Shown here: piece by piece, positions 36,601-45,758 of the stretch
Position numbering within the stretch: the first letter of the stretch is position 1
Layout: each line of letters starts with the position of its first letter
Assembly (NCBI RefSeq): GCF_963678635.1
Contig: NC_087067.1
Coordinates: 35,419,966 to 35,479,965 of the forward strand
DNA from: Symsagittifera roscoffensis
Taxonomy: Eukaryota; Xenacoelomorpha; Acoela; Convolutidae
Direction of reading: 5' to 3'
DNA: 60,000 bases
Translations under genes and position numbers: made by a program
Notes under the pieces: generated by a model
The model's input: the letters and a program-made list of their open reading frames with translations, nothing else
What the model was told of the DNA's origin: nothing
Databases searched by the model: none

Positions 36601-39600
36601 AGATAAGAGAATGCAATTAAAAAGATCTGAAAAAAAGGGTATATTCTTCGCAATAAAATCTTTTAAGAACCGAGTAGGAATAATGTCCACAGGTGACTCT
36701 GAGGTCCGTAATTCATCTAATACGTCGAGTAGATCTATTGGAAAAATACTAGCGAACTCAGACCATACGACTAGATCATTTGACGTGCAATCCAGGCTTC
36801 TATTAGTTTTAGGCAGTTCATCAACTATGTCGATTACCTTTTTCTTAAAGAAAATGTTGAACCTGTTTGCTAGGTCGAAAGTAGATGAGTTCACAGGGAG
36901 TGTATCATTCTTGTGAATCATCAGTTCATTAAGGCAATAAAAAATCATTTTCGAACTCTTAGAAGAAAAATTGAGAGTATAGAAATCATTACGTTTTATC
37001 GAAAGTACAGATCTGTAGTAAGCGACTTTTGCTCGGTACGCTTCACGGTTTTCCGGGGTGTCATGTTTCCTAACGTCGCGTTCCAACTTTCGTTTTTTCC
37101 TTTTTTCCCTTTCGCATTCGGCATCGTAGTAACGGGGTTTACCATCACGACTGATCTTCTTTTTAACAGTTATAATTTCACTTCTTTTCAGGACAGATGC
37201 ATCATGAAAGGTATTAAATAACGAGTTAACAATCATTGAAGGACAGTTTGATTGTAAAATAAAATCAGACTTAGCAATTGCAGACGTCTCAGTTAAAATA
37301 GAATTAAAAATGGAAACACGATCAGCTTGATTGAATGATTGACAGATATGTATTCAAGTCTTAGCTTTGGCATTAATAGAGCAAGTACCTGCTTTGATCT
37401 GTTGGATTGTGCCGCATGATGAGAACTGGAACTGGAGGTGGAAGCTCCTCTCCTCCGTGTCATTCCGCAACTCACACTGTCCGTCATTCAGCACCAGCGA
37501 CTCTTCAACTGCAAACACATGAGCTCATATGTACTTTGAAAACAAACTAGCTATCGACATAAACATTTTAGAAGCGGACTTTCAAAAAAAGCTTGAAGAT
37601 CCTACAACTTTTTTAAGTTAAGTTTTTTGTGCTCATTAATTGAAAAAAAAAATACGACTAAGAACGTAAAACTAAGAAAAATTAAGTAATTGCAATAAAT
37701 CAAGAAAACATGTCTTTCCAGTTTTTTTTCTATTAAAATTTGTTCTTAAACATTTCAGTTTTACCTTAACAGCGGTAAAAAAAACTTCATTCAATTAGTT
37801 CTCTAGCAATCGAAGTTACTTCTAACACTTCATCGGTGTTAACGAATTTAACGGAAAAAGCTATCAAATAAGCAGCTAATTTTGAAACAGGGAAACAACA
37901 GCACTTTTCAGTTGCTTCAAGTTTAACACAAAAAAAATAGTTTACACGCAGAAGCGGATTTAACATGATGTGAAACCTATGAAGTAAGCAAATCATGCTT
38001 AACTTCTCTGATTTAAGTAATCAATTTTCATCGTCATTACATTTATTGTTCCGATCATTGAAAATGAAAAGGAATTTTGTATTCGGGTGTGTTTTAATTT
38101 TTTTTTCGACTGAATTAAGTTTTTTTGAGTAAAATTACATAGTAAGAAATTTACTGTCAAGAGTAGGTATACTGCTGATTTTTTTCTTCCATCTTTTTTT
38201 GCTTTTCAGCTTTTTGCATCGAATCATTTCAACTTTTCGTAATGATTTATTGTTTAAATACAGAAAAAAAAACCAACACAGGTCGTTACAAGAAAGAGGC
38301 GCGTGAAAACGGGCTTCAATGTTCCATGCGGTTTTGCGATAATATTTGAATTGGTTGTAAAAATAGTGAACTTTTTATTGAATGGAATCTATATTGCAAA
38401 CAATTTATTAAGATTATTATAATCATCAAACACTTTCTTTCGAAGTAAATCATTTTTCTACCCATTAGGATGTAAAGTCTCACTTCACTGCTTTAGTCAT
38501 AAATAAAATGAAAAAAAATAGAAAAACAACAGTTCTTAGGCGATTATTACAGTAAAAAATAGAATGAATGGTACTTAATTTTCAATCTGTAAACTAAAGG
38601 AAGTGACAAAAGGATCCAAACGAAAGGATCCATACCAATTTTTCAATGAAACTTTTTGTTTAGTTGGAATTACGTTTCTGCTAACAACAAAAGCATCTTA
38701 TATCGTGATTTTGTTTTTTGGCCAAAGTCGTCAAAAAAGCCATAAAGTTGATTTTTAACCCAATTTTCAACTGGAAATTTTCAACCCCTCTTTTTTGCGA
38801 AAAAAAAATCTGTTTTAGTTTGTCAGCCACATGTTTTCAAGTTTTTAACGAGGGTGATGTGGTAACTGAAACCTGGAAATAAAAATATTAAATACTGCCC
38901 GTACCAGGAAGAAGCACTGAAGGTTCCGATTGCCTTTTAACCATAAGAAGTATGCAAAAAATAATGACAGGTAAAATATCTTTTTTATAATGACAAAAAT
39001 TGCTAAGTAAGAAGTTGAAATTTGTCTGGAGAAAAAAAAACGAGCACAAATATTCTGTCACTTTCTTTGAAAGTCGGAACAACAAGCTATTAGCTGAAGA
39101 ACTATTTTTAATCTCTATTTTGTCCAAATTGCTACAACATATCTTCTTTCAACAGCGTCACGTACCCTTTGACACACAGACCGAGTGTGAAATTTCGAAT
39201 CATACAATTTCTATAATATGAAATACTAATATTTTTCACGTCTTTAGAACTCTATGAAGGCTCTATGGTTATGTAACTAAATAAACTGAAAGTATATGCT
39301 GTTTCTAAAATTTTTCCAACCACTTTTGCTTTGCTTGTAGTTGCTGAAATTTTTGATGATGTTAATCATTCGACTGTAATATACCAATAGTTTACCGCCA
39401 AGAAAAAAAATCTGCTAATCAAAAAATTTGCTTGGTTGTTGCAAAAAAAATGGTTTAAAACTTGCTTGTTTGTTTCATTAAAAAAACGTTTGTCATACGA
39501 TTTAATTTATTAATATTTAATTTATTCATAACAATTTTTTTCATTAACCAAATCTTATTTTACCATGAGACCCTATGGATTTGCCAAAGACATTAAAGTT

Positions 39601-40205
39601 ATCAAAATAGTTAATGATAGTTACAAAAACAATCAAAATAAATTTTGCAAAAAAAGTCGGACTCGCTTTTTTCATTTAACTGTTATATCGAACTGAAAAA
39701 TTAATATTTTCCTTCTATAGAATTCATTCCAGGCAACTGGACAAAAGAGCCACATGGAACCACGCGTGCGATGAAAAATTGGCGTTAAAATACCTGTCAG
39801 GCTGTGTGCAACTGACACCGACATCTCAGTGTCTGTGCAATTCAGAGACACCCCCGACCCCTTCTCACACTTCCTGCCGTAGAAGCCAGTCATGCAGTGG
39901 CACACAAACATCTCATCCTTCGACACTCTCCCTCCCCCCACCCCAGTCGCCAACACATTACAGTTGCCCCCATTCATGCAGGGATTCTTCCCACATGCCC
40001 CCATGTTGTCCTGTCGCGTCTCAATTTCACTGAATTCGGGGTAACTGTTGCTGCTTTGAGGTAACTCTAAGGGACTGTTTACAGAATAACTGTTTTCAGG
40101 GTGATTTTGGGAGGCTGTGGCTAGTTGAAAGAATGGAAAGTTATGAGTTATAGCTAAAAGTAGAGCAGCCGCGAGTGCTATCGGAAAGCTGAGTTGACGA
40201 CTCAT
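27473..40205 (-). CDS. EGF-ZP domain transmembrane protein (8 coding exons)
   Basis: Coding exons: 40205-39794, 37508-37389, 34967-34865, 34425-34270, 33916-33755, 33263-33082, 28796-28638, 27660-27473. They total 1482 nt (493 codons plus TGA). Every junction is GT-AG and all intron phases match. Residues 1-31 are a signal peptide. Residues 71-113 are an EGF-like domain with six Cys (C71, C76, C82, C102, C104, C113). From C123 a ZP module follows: VLNDGQC, SSCGTI, LFCSF, the VTIGEE strand of ZP-C, RTCW, DGCP, RFSFEAF and LHCELYSC, ten Cys in all. A dibasic site RRQRR (389-393) follows the last ZP Cys, as expected for release of the ectodomain; a transmembrane helix spans about 453-480 with a 13-residue tail. 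ZP proteins polymerise into extracellular matrices or apical filaments. A 5' non-coding exon is likely, since a good acceptor (tttctcag) lies at 40236. Family assignment is firm; orthology is not. Confidence 0.93.
27688..27897. mobile_element. hAT-like MITE in the last intron of the ZP gene
   Basis: 210 bases starting cagggatggatctagg and ending aaatccgcccctg, imperfect inverted termini of the CAGGGGCGGA type. Flanks tttgttaa and cttgttat agree at 6 of 8 positions, an eroded target duplication. The interior is A-rich and non-coding. Confidence 0.7.
28638..28796 (-). CDS. ZP gene coding exon 7: last ZP cysteines and dibasic cleavage site
   Basis: Acceptor gttttattttag; donor CAG|gtaagg at 28637. 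159 nt encoding DDCDEGLMG then RRQRR, a furin-type site in the position seen in other ZP proteins, then a Gly/Glu-rich juxtamembrane segment. The 4.3-kb intron upstream carries the 964-bp tandem duplication. Confidence 0.9.
28947..29640 (-). repeat. Two degraded copies of the hairpin-ended repeat
   Basis: Termini caagactgct appear at 28953 and 29226, each followed by a weakened gggcgaa/gcgaagccctga hairpin and ttccgactgcc or ttccaattgcc. The later sequence (tcgacgcgctaatagcacg, then ccacccgagcata) matches the interior of the family. Confidence 0.6.
29377..31303. repeat. Tandem duplication of a 964-bp unit in a ZP-gene intron
   Basis: Unit 1 is 29377-30340 and unit 2 is 30341 to about 31303. 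Both begin tacaaaatgatataaatta and end tatgttacacaagcg, with scattered substitutions and small homopolymer length changes. The unit begins inside a degraded hairpin-ended repeat. It lies in the 4.3-kb intron between exons 6 and 7 and has no coding content. Confidence 0.92.
31720..31917. mobile_element. Short inverted-repeat element with internal iterations
   Basis: The left end (caggtgacgattcgtaac then aagcgacaattcgta) is the inverted counterpart of the right end (tacgaattgtcgcttg then ttacgaattgtcgcctg). The right end iterates the ttacgaattgtcgc unit three times. The middle is GC-richer (cgcttgctccgcttcgcttc). It has no coding capacity. A MITE is likely; I see no clear target duplication. 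Confidence 0.65.
33082..33263 (-). CDS. ZP gene coding exon 6: end of ZP-C
   Basis: Acceptor tctcttccag; donor CAG|gttagc at 33081. 182 nt encoding DGCPTDP (first Cys codon just after the junction), RFSFEAFQL and YLHCELYSC. Without splicing the frame would stop immediately (tag at 33079). Confidence 0.93.
33460..33735. mobile_element. hAT-like MITE fragment, inverted relative to 13251-13630
   Basis: Ends with ctagatccgcccctg and shares, in reverse order and orientation, the B-box-like attcgaacccct, agggtcctccct and ttttttggtcaaa segments of the 13251-13630 element. The other terminus is missing. It sits in the intron between exons 5 and 6. Confidence 0.65.
33755..33916 (-). CDS. ZP gene coding exon 5: ZP-C
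   Basis: Acceptor ttctttctag; donor GG|gtgagt at 33754. 162 nt encoding YPVVVTIGEEIFFE and RTCWAS, typical ZP-C strands. The intron after it contains the right end of a hAT-like MITE, 20 bases beyond the donor. Confidence 0.93.
34270..34425 (-). CDS. ZP gene coding exon 4: ZP-N to ZP-C linker
   Basis: Acceptor tcctggcag; donor AA|gtgagt at 34269. 156 nt encoding ITLFCSF and the FQYKLRLYRSPQY stretch that leads into ZP-C. Confidence 0.93.
34865..34967 (-). CDS. ZP gene coding exon 3
   Basis: Acceptor taatctag; donor CAG|gtacgt at 34864. 103 nt encoding the VVYRQVINKK and IISREGELAI strands of ZP-N. Confidence 0.92.
35182..35220 (-). other. 3' UTR stem-loop of the LINE
   Basis: Ten-base perfect stem (taccactctt with aagagtggta) around a 10-base loop, just upstream of the (ATC)n tail. 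Such 3' hairpins are recognised by the reverse transcriptase in several LINE groups; that role here is inferred. Confidence 0.6.
35218..37236 (-). pseudogene. LINE reverse transcriptase, three overlapping frames
   Basis: Frame 1 (37236-36454) covers the pre-RT region and the first RT block (KQGVIRPLLKHG, SSYRPITNL). Frame 2 (36493-36026) holds AFDTIDHSLLL and GVPQGSVLGPILF. Frame 3 (36075-35218) holds the catalytic YADD of YHFYADDSQLF and the C-terminal block KLQKVQNTAARFVLG then LHWLPVYQRIRFK, characteristic of the CR1/L2/Rex group. Two frameshifts separate the three frames, at about 36454-36493 and 36026-36075. The frame stays open upstream of the first ATG to about 37335. The element is dead as a protein source. 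It is spliced out with intron 2. Confidence 0.88.
37389..37508 (-). CDS. ZP gene coding exon 2: ZP-N core
   Basis: Acceptor ttttgcag in front of 37508; donor CAG|gtactt at 37388. 120 nt. Carries VLNDGQC and SSCGTIQQ, the diagnostic ZP-N cysteine motifs. The downstream intron contains the LINE fragment, whose truncated end lies about 50 bases from this donor. Confidence 0.93.
38885..39085 (-). repeat. Hairpin-ended repeat, degraded copy in intron 1
   Basis: Begins ctgcccgtaccagg and ggttccgattgcctttta, then skips to the interior block gaaatttgtctgga and cgagcacaaatattctgt found in the 18486-19035 copy. The middle is deleted. Confidence 0.5.
39794..40205 (-). CDS. ZP gene coding exon 1: signal peptide, EGF, start of ZP
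   Basis: Starts at ATG 40205 and ends after 137 codons plus one base at donor ACAG|gtattt. Encodes the hydrophobic leader (PIALAAALLLAI), a Ser/Asn-rich spacer, the EGF domain and the first ZP strand (EMSVSVAHSLT). A six-codon upstream frame at 40222-40202 has a stop (TGA) that overlaps the main ATG. Confidence 0.93.
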
Positions 40206-42019
40206 AGAGAATCATTGCGCATTGTTTGTAAATTCCTGAGAAAGATATTTGGGAAATGAAAAAACACTAATTAAAATTCAATAAGTTTTATGAGTAAAAT
40301 TGATTTTTTTCACGTAAAATAACATTAAAATACAGAACTACTACAAATTACAACAATTTGACTTAAAATAAATCGTTTGAAACAAAAAAAATTGCTGGAA
40401 AAAGTATCGGCTCAAATGATCTTTTATCAACTAAACAGTTGCTCTTGGCTCATTTTAGCAACGGATAAGTTGAATGTTTTGCACTGGATTTTGAATCTTG
40501 AACTTCATCTTCTTGGAGTTTAGTTTACTCAAAAGCGCTTGATGTAAACTAACTTTCCTTAATCCAGGCTACTTAGCGTAAACTCACGAAATTGAGCAAT
40601 CTAGTGCGTACATGTGAGGGTAATACATGTTATATTTATAGTATCATACCTGGTTCAACTGTTAATCAGTTTTGGCCAATGATTTTTGATGAAAATAAAG
40701 CTGATCTAATCTTTGAAACACGTTGTTGATAAATTTCTTTGAATAATCTTTGGGATTAGTTTGAAGGTTCAAAAAGCGGAAAAGCTTAAACAGTAGCGGA
40801 AAAGCTTAAACGGATATAGGGGCGGCTCTCTCTTTTTCAAAGTTTTGTGTTTTACTCCCAAAGAGCCTATATCATAATACAAAATATAAGAACTCATGTC
40901 CTGTAGAGATATTACTTAAATGACTTGCTGGCTTTTGAATGATTTCGAGTGCAGGATAGCTCGCCTGCTTATAAAACGTGCATTTATTTTTCACTATTTC
41001 CGATAAATTTTTTAAAAAGCGCAAAAGAATTCAGTCCAAGTTTAGCGCTAGAAATTTTCCCTCCTGAAACTTTCAAAAAAATGATTCCAAGAGGAGATTG
41101 ATTCCTGAGTCCAAATCATTGAAGGGGAGGGGGGGGGGGGGGGGTTTGCGGCGGGGGGCTTGCTAAATAGATCCAAGCATGTCCTAATGCCTATTATTGC
41201 GACTTTTAAATGATTCACTCTCAATTAATTCTCTTTTTGTTTCAACACATTTTTTTCTCCTTTATTCATAATTGTGAAGTAATGTTTTAATCAATCATAG
41301 AAATCATGTTTTTGTTAATTTTTGTTGTTAAACAGATTGGTTGGAACCTTATTTGCTACCTGTGTAACTATCGACTTGCACTTGGGTTCACTTATAATTC
41401 ACTTTGTGGTTTAAAAAATAACTAATGATCAAATAACGACCTTGTATTTTAGTTTTTTCATTTTAAAACAAAATTTAGTTAAAATTGTTGCAATCTTATT
41501 TAAGATCTCTGAAAATATTTCCCCTCCTATTGCAAGGGTGGTGGTTACAAAGTACAAAAATCACATAATCTCCGCAACCGTTGTATTTGTTAAAAATCAA
41601 CCGCAACCGTTGCAAAATCAAAAACAAGCTTATAATCATATTTTTTCTGTGAAATGTAGAAAATTCAAAAAATGAGCCAAAACTATCAAGATGACTCTAG
41701 TTCTGGGCAAGTGAGTGCAAGTCAGCCTCCTTCTTTTTTCGACTTATCATGTTCACAAAAGAAGGTATAAAAATTTAGAGGTAATACGATTTGATATTTA
41801 AGTATAGAATGCTTTCGTGTGTTGAATACTTTGCTGCACTCAAATATTTTACGCTAGCCTTTCGAGCGTTTCAAGAAATGGGTATGCTGAACTGATTTCT
41901 CTTTAGCCCCGGCGTCAGAGTTGAATTACCCTAATGTCAGTTTCAGAGCAACAAATTGTTCAGTTTTAATTTATTCATATCTTATACTATGACAACAAAA
42001 GGTGTCAACAGGAAACACA
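40206..42019. other. Upstream region of the ZP gene
   Basis: No protein-coding gene visible. An acceptor-like tttctcag at 40236 (minus strand) suggests that an untranslated first exon and the promoter lie to the right; I could not pick them out. Contains a guanine run (41118-41158). Confidence 0.4.
41118..41158 (+). repeat. Poly-G tract, G-quadruplex candidate
   Basis: An almost pure G run of about 27 bases followed by gcggcgggggg. It is striking in an AT-rich region. It lies about 0.9 kb upstream of the ZP gene start. Confidence 0.8.
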
Positions 42020-42023
42020 CTTC

Positions 42024-42433
42024 TGAGTTATAACTGAGGTGGTTAACTCATAGAGTAATTTCGGATAGGGTACACCGTCTGCTCGTCACGCTATCTTATT
42101 TTCGGCCGGATAGATTCGTGCAACTTCTTAGTCTAATACCGATCCTAATCTTACTCTTATACTATCTAGTCTCAGGGTGTTTAACTAGTCTCTGCTAGGC
42201 TCAATAGATCTAGGGTATGCTGGTTTCTTGCGGTTGCTGAAGTCTTCTTGGAGAGTCAACTAATTTCTAAGTTAAATTCAAATCTCTCTGGTGCTGAAAT
42301 TACAAGTAATTCCAGCACTTACAAATAAGTGGGTTGTTAGTTAGATGGATCATGATTGGTTAATATTAAATACTTTACAGTGGTAAAATATCTAAATTAT
42401 CCAATCATAAAATGTAGTTTAGATCAGGTTCCA
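42024..42433 (-). repeat. 3' LTR of the large retroelement
   Basis: 410 bp, three differences from 59117-59526. Preceded in sense orientation by only a short purine run (ggatggg), a weak polypurine tract compared with the 13-base one in the gypsy element at 2162. Confidence 0.93.
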
Positions 42434-43949
42434 CCCATCCGGGTTTTACAGAGTTTTTTAGAATAGTCTTTCTGCAATTCAAAAGATGGATGATGAACGT
42501 TGGTATTTGGTGAACATCATATTTCGTCTGGGTTCTCTTGTTAGAGAAGTTCCAGATTCAATCGTTGTGTCTTCTTATGACAATGACTGGGTTTTCGCAA
42601 CAAAATCAAATCTGATTTCAGAATGGTTGGCTATGACAGGTTTTTTCGTTTCATGTAGAGAACTTCTTTGTGTTTGACCTTGTATGGGAATGGCGTGGAG
42701 ATTGTGCGTGGAGGGGATGCCTGGTTACTCGGATCTGTACGTATACTTGAACATCGAGGTGGTCATTGTTCTAGTTCAATGAAGTCCTTTTCTGCGAAGT
42801 CAAGTCGTACTCTAAATCCTTTGAGTTGTGATTGTGGGCGGCATATTGTATGCTGATCTATATACTGCAAGGTATAATTTACATTTTATAAAATTTTTAT
42901 TAGTTTAGTGTTTTTAGTTATGATTTTGGTTAGTTGTTTTCACAAAAGCTTTCTGTTTTAGTTCAGTTATTTTAAAGAGTTACTCACCCTTGAGTACCTC
43001 TTATTAAAAATAGGAGTGTGGTCACAAAGCGTGGATGTAGCGCGGTGGGTTAGGCCGGCTATAGAGCATGCTCAGGACGTCCTCTCTGGTGGGTTAGGCC
43101 AGGAGTGGGAGTATGATTTCGTGCGGTTTCTGTGAGAGGTCCTGTTATGTGATAACGTTTTATGTTGGGTTTATTGTGATTTTTCTTATGTTTCGTTGGT
43201 TGTGTCCTTTTTTCAAAAATCAAATTGTTTTTGGTATGGGTTTGTCTTTCGACTTTTTTGTGTTTTATTATTTCTTTCTTTGACTTTATAATAGTCTTCA
43301 AAAGAATAAATTATCCAGTTTTAAACTGGGTTAATCCGGTTTGGGTACCGTTGGTTTCCTTTTCTTAGTCATGCTGTTATTCTATGTGTTGTGTTGTTTA
43401 GTAAGCTGCGTTGGTTAGTTTTGTTTAGTATATAATTCCTTTCCAACCGGGTTAAAGGAAAGTTTGAAATTTGTTATCGTGTGTTAGAGTTGTTGAGTGT
43501 GAAAGCTTGAAACTGAAATTCATTATTTAAACAATTCTTCGTGGGCGAGCTGTGCGAGTTTGGATAGAATTCTTGTGCGAGTGAATGAAAATGTCAAAAG
43601 GTTAGTACTGCATTTGCGTTTTATTAATTTACTACATAGAATTTCAATTTTATTGCTTGTTTTGGGGAAAAATTAAGTTACAAATTTTCATCATTATTAG
43701 AATTACTGCTTTTAGGGAAATAATTTATAAATTAATTTACATTTGTATGAATTTTATTTAATTTAGCTGGTGCAAAAGATTATTAGAGTTTTGAACAATT
43801 TGAAGAAATTTTCTATTTTTTATTTTTCTTTTGTGTATTTTGCAGATGATCGTGAGATGAAGACTAAAAATCTAAATAAAACATGGATAAAGAATGGTTA
43901 GTGTTTTATTTTTAATTTTATTAGTATATTTATAAATTATACTTACCTG
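42434..43949 (-). other. 3' non-coding tail of the large retroelement
   Basis: 1.5 kb with no strong sense gene. A Lys/His/Thr-rich 80-codon frame at 43059-43301 (minus) is weak. On the plus strand there is a plausible two-exon pattern (donor aaaag|gttagt near 43601, acceptor ttttgcag near 43846) joining very short open segments, which could reflect an antisense transcript. A duplicated gtgggttaggcc occurs at 43041 and 43089. Confidence 0.4.
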
Positions 43950-45758
43950 TTAGTCGTCGGGGAAAAAACCGTGGGGGAAGATGTCGTGGATTATGTCGGA
44001 GTTTGTTAGTAACTTTGCTAATATGCGAATGATGTTTTTAGTTTGAAGCAGTGGCCAAAGCAATTGAAGTGCTTTAATGGTTTTTAGTTCTTCAGTGCCA
44101 ACTGCAAAATCATAAGGTGTGTTTTGGATGAGATTATATAATTTGTGGTTATATTTAGTGTTGTGGATGAATTCTAATGTAGGGATTTCTATAGGTTGAA
44201 CAAATTCATGTGGGATAAGGAAGGGTCTGGATTCTTCTGCGTTGAAGGTCTTTGTGATGGGACAAAAAATATACATTTGGGTTATGGGATCATAATTGCG
44301 AAGAATACCGTGAAAGTTAGTATCTTTGATGCAATATGTGAAGTTAAGAAAAAATGGTGATGTGTATTTAGAGTTAAGAAATTGAAAACGATGGTGTGGT
44401 TGTCTTGATGGAGTGTGTAGGTCAAAGTGATTTTGTATAAAGCGGTAATATGTAAATGTGTGGGTTTGTTTAGTGCGTAACATAATGTCATGTGAGCAGT
44501 GCAAATCTCTTTCATGTGGTGCAAGGAAGTGAAAGGTTAGTGAAAACAATTGAAATCTTTCTTTAAAACTTTCGTAAGCTTGTGTGTCGGTTAGTGCTTC
44601 AGAAATGATGTGGTCGAATTTGCGATCAAATATGTTGAGTGTGAAAACATATGGTGTTTTGATGAAAAATTTTTCTGTGATTTGTGGGTTAGCGAAGCGA
44701 TCATCATCTAAAAATTGGTCTTGGTTAGTTCGGATGATATTATGATCGTAATATTCTAGCGTATATTCGTTAGCTCGGGGTGCAGTGTATGTTTTTAGTG
44801 ATTTTTTATATCCAATGTAAGTAAATTGTCTATGTGTTAGTGGTGTAGTTAGTCGATATAGCATATCTTGATTTCGTTCTATATCGATGTGAGTATTAGA
44901 TAAAGGTAGGCAAAGGGGGTTAGTAAAATGGTAATATGATGTCCAATGAAGTGTAGGCATTAAAACTTGTTCATCTACAAAGCTACGTGTATCGTTAGTA
45001 TCTGTAGGGGTGTTCAAAGTATATTGTGGAAATGAAGGTAAGGTGATTGCTAAAAATTCTTTCGTGTTAGTGTGATTTGGATGATTGATATATTCACGTG
45101 CTGTTCCTGGTTTTGTTGGAAATGGATGGTTTGGGATTTTTCTTTTGAAAGTGCGGTAAGCTCTATTAGTGCTAAGTGATGATTCGGTGGATGTAGATGA
45201 TGGTGCTAATGATGCGGTATAAGCTGAAGAGGGTGTAGGGGTAGGTGGGTTTGATGATTCTATTGTGGATGAAATCTGATTTATAGTGGGATTTTCAAGG
45301 TGGAAGGGTTGTTGTTGTAAGGTGATAAAATTATCTAGTTCTTGGGAGATTTGGGGGGTGTCTGGAGAATTGGATGATCGATCTGAATGAAGTGAAGAGT
45401 AGGTTGGGGTAACTTGTGAAGCATAGGAGGGTGTAGACATGGATGGGAGCGGGTTATATGGTGGGATTGGTTGAAAAGGGGGTTTCGAAAAAACTGAGGG
45501 ATTGGTTTGAAATTTATTGGATGGAGATGGTTCAGAGTCTGCAAATTCGTCAGGGGTTTCAATATCTGGGTTATTGAGTTGTGAGATGGAGTATAAAACT
45601 GAGATGTGTGAATTAGTGTCTGAATTCATGCCTGATGTTATATTATTGGTTGGGAAATCGGGTGGTGGGAAAGCAAAAAGTGGAATTATTGTAATTGGAG
45701 TGTTGAGGTTGGTTGGGTGTGAATTTGAGCGGTGTAGGGATCCAAGTTGTCGGCTCAT
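43950..45758 (-). CDS. Unrecognised 602-aa protein downstream of the envelope frame
   Basis: Intact frame whose ATG overlaps the envelope-frame TGA as ATGA. Residues 1-220 are Pro/Ser/Thr/Asn-rich and probably disordered. Residues 230-600 look folded, with abundant aromatic and His residues (LHWTSYYHFTNPLCLPL, FKERFQLFSLTFHFLAPHERDLHCSHD, FFLNFTYCIKDTNFHG) and a helical C terminus (LQLLWPLLQTKNIIRILAKLL). No signal peptide or transmembrane helix. No domain recognised. A consensus splice donor (CAG|gtaagt) lies four bases after the stop. It is the longest uninterrupted accessory frame and seems to be under selection, as it has no stops while its neighbour does. It could be a matrix, regulatory or counter-defence protein; I cannot choose. 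Confidence 0.7.
   Translation of the reverse strand: MSRQLGSLHRSNSHPTNLNTPITIIPLFAFPPPDFPTNNITSGMNSDTNSHISVLYSISQLNNPDIETPDEFADSEPSPSNKFQTNPSVFSKPPFQPIPPYNPLPSMSTPSYASQVTPTYSSLHSDRSSNSPDTPQISQELDNFITLQQQPFHLENPTINQISSTIESSNPPTPTPSSAYTASLAPSSTSTESSLSTNRAYRTFKRKIPNHPFPTKPGTAREYINHPNHTNTKEFLAITLPSFPQYTLNTPTDTNDTRSFVDEQVLMPTLHWTSYYHFTNPLCLPLSNTHIDIERNQDMLYRLTTPLTHRQFTYIGYKKSLKTYTAPRANEYTLEYYDHNIIRTNQDQFLDDDRFANPQITEKFFIKTPYVFTLNIFDRKFDHIISEALTDTQAYESFKERFQLFSLTFHFLAPHERDLHCSHDIMLRTKQTHTFTYYRFIQNHFDLHTPSRQPHHRFQFLNSKYTSPFFLNFTYCIKDTNFHGILRNYDPITQMYIFCPITKTFNAEESRPFLIPHEFVQPIEIPTLEFIHNTKYNHKLYNLIQNTPYDFAVGTEELKTIKALQLLWPLLQTKNIIRILAKLLTNSDIIHDIFPHGFFPDD

Larger units (their letters stand above)
35155..37335 (-). 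mobile_element. 5'-truncated LINE (CR1/L2-like) in intron 2 of the ZP gene
   Basis: A non-LTR retrotransposon fragment in the same orientation as the host gene. It has the pre-RT region, a reverse transcriptase with its usual motifs and the C-terminal thumb/connection segment, but no endonuclease, so it is 5'-truncated at about 37335. The 3' end carries a perfect 10-bp stem (taccactctt / aagagtggta, 35189-35218) and then an (ATC)n tail (35155-35175), the style of L2/CR1-type LINEs. The coding region is broken into three frames. Confidence 0.85.
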
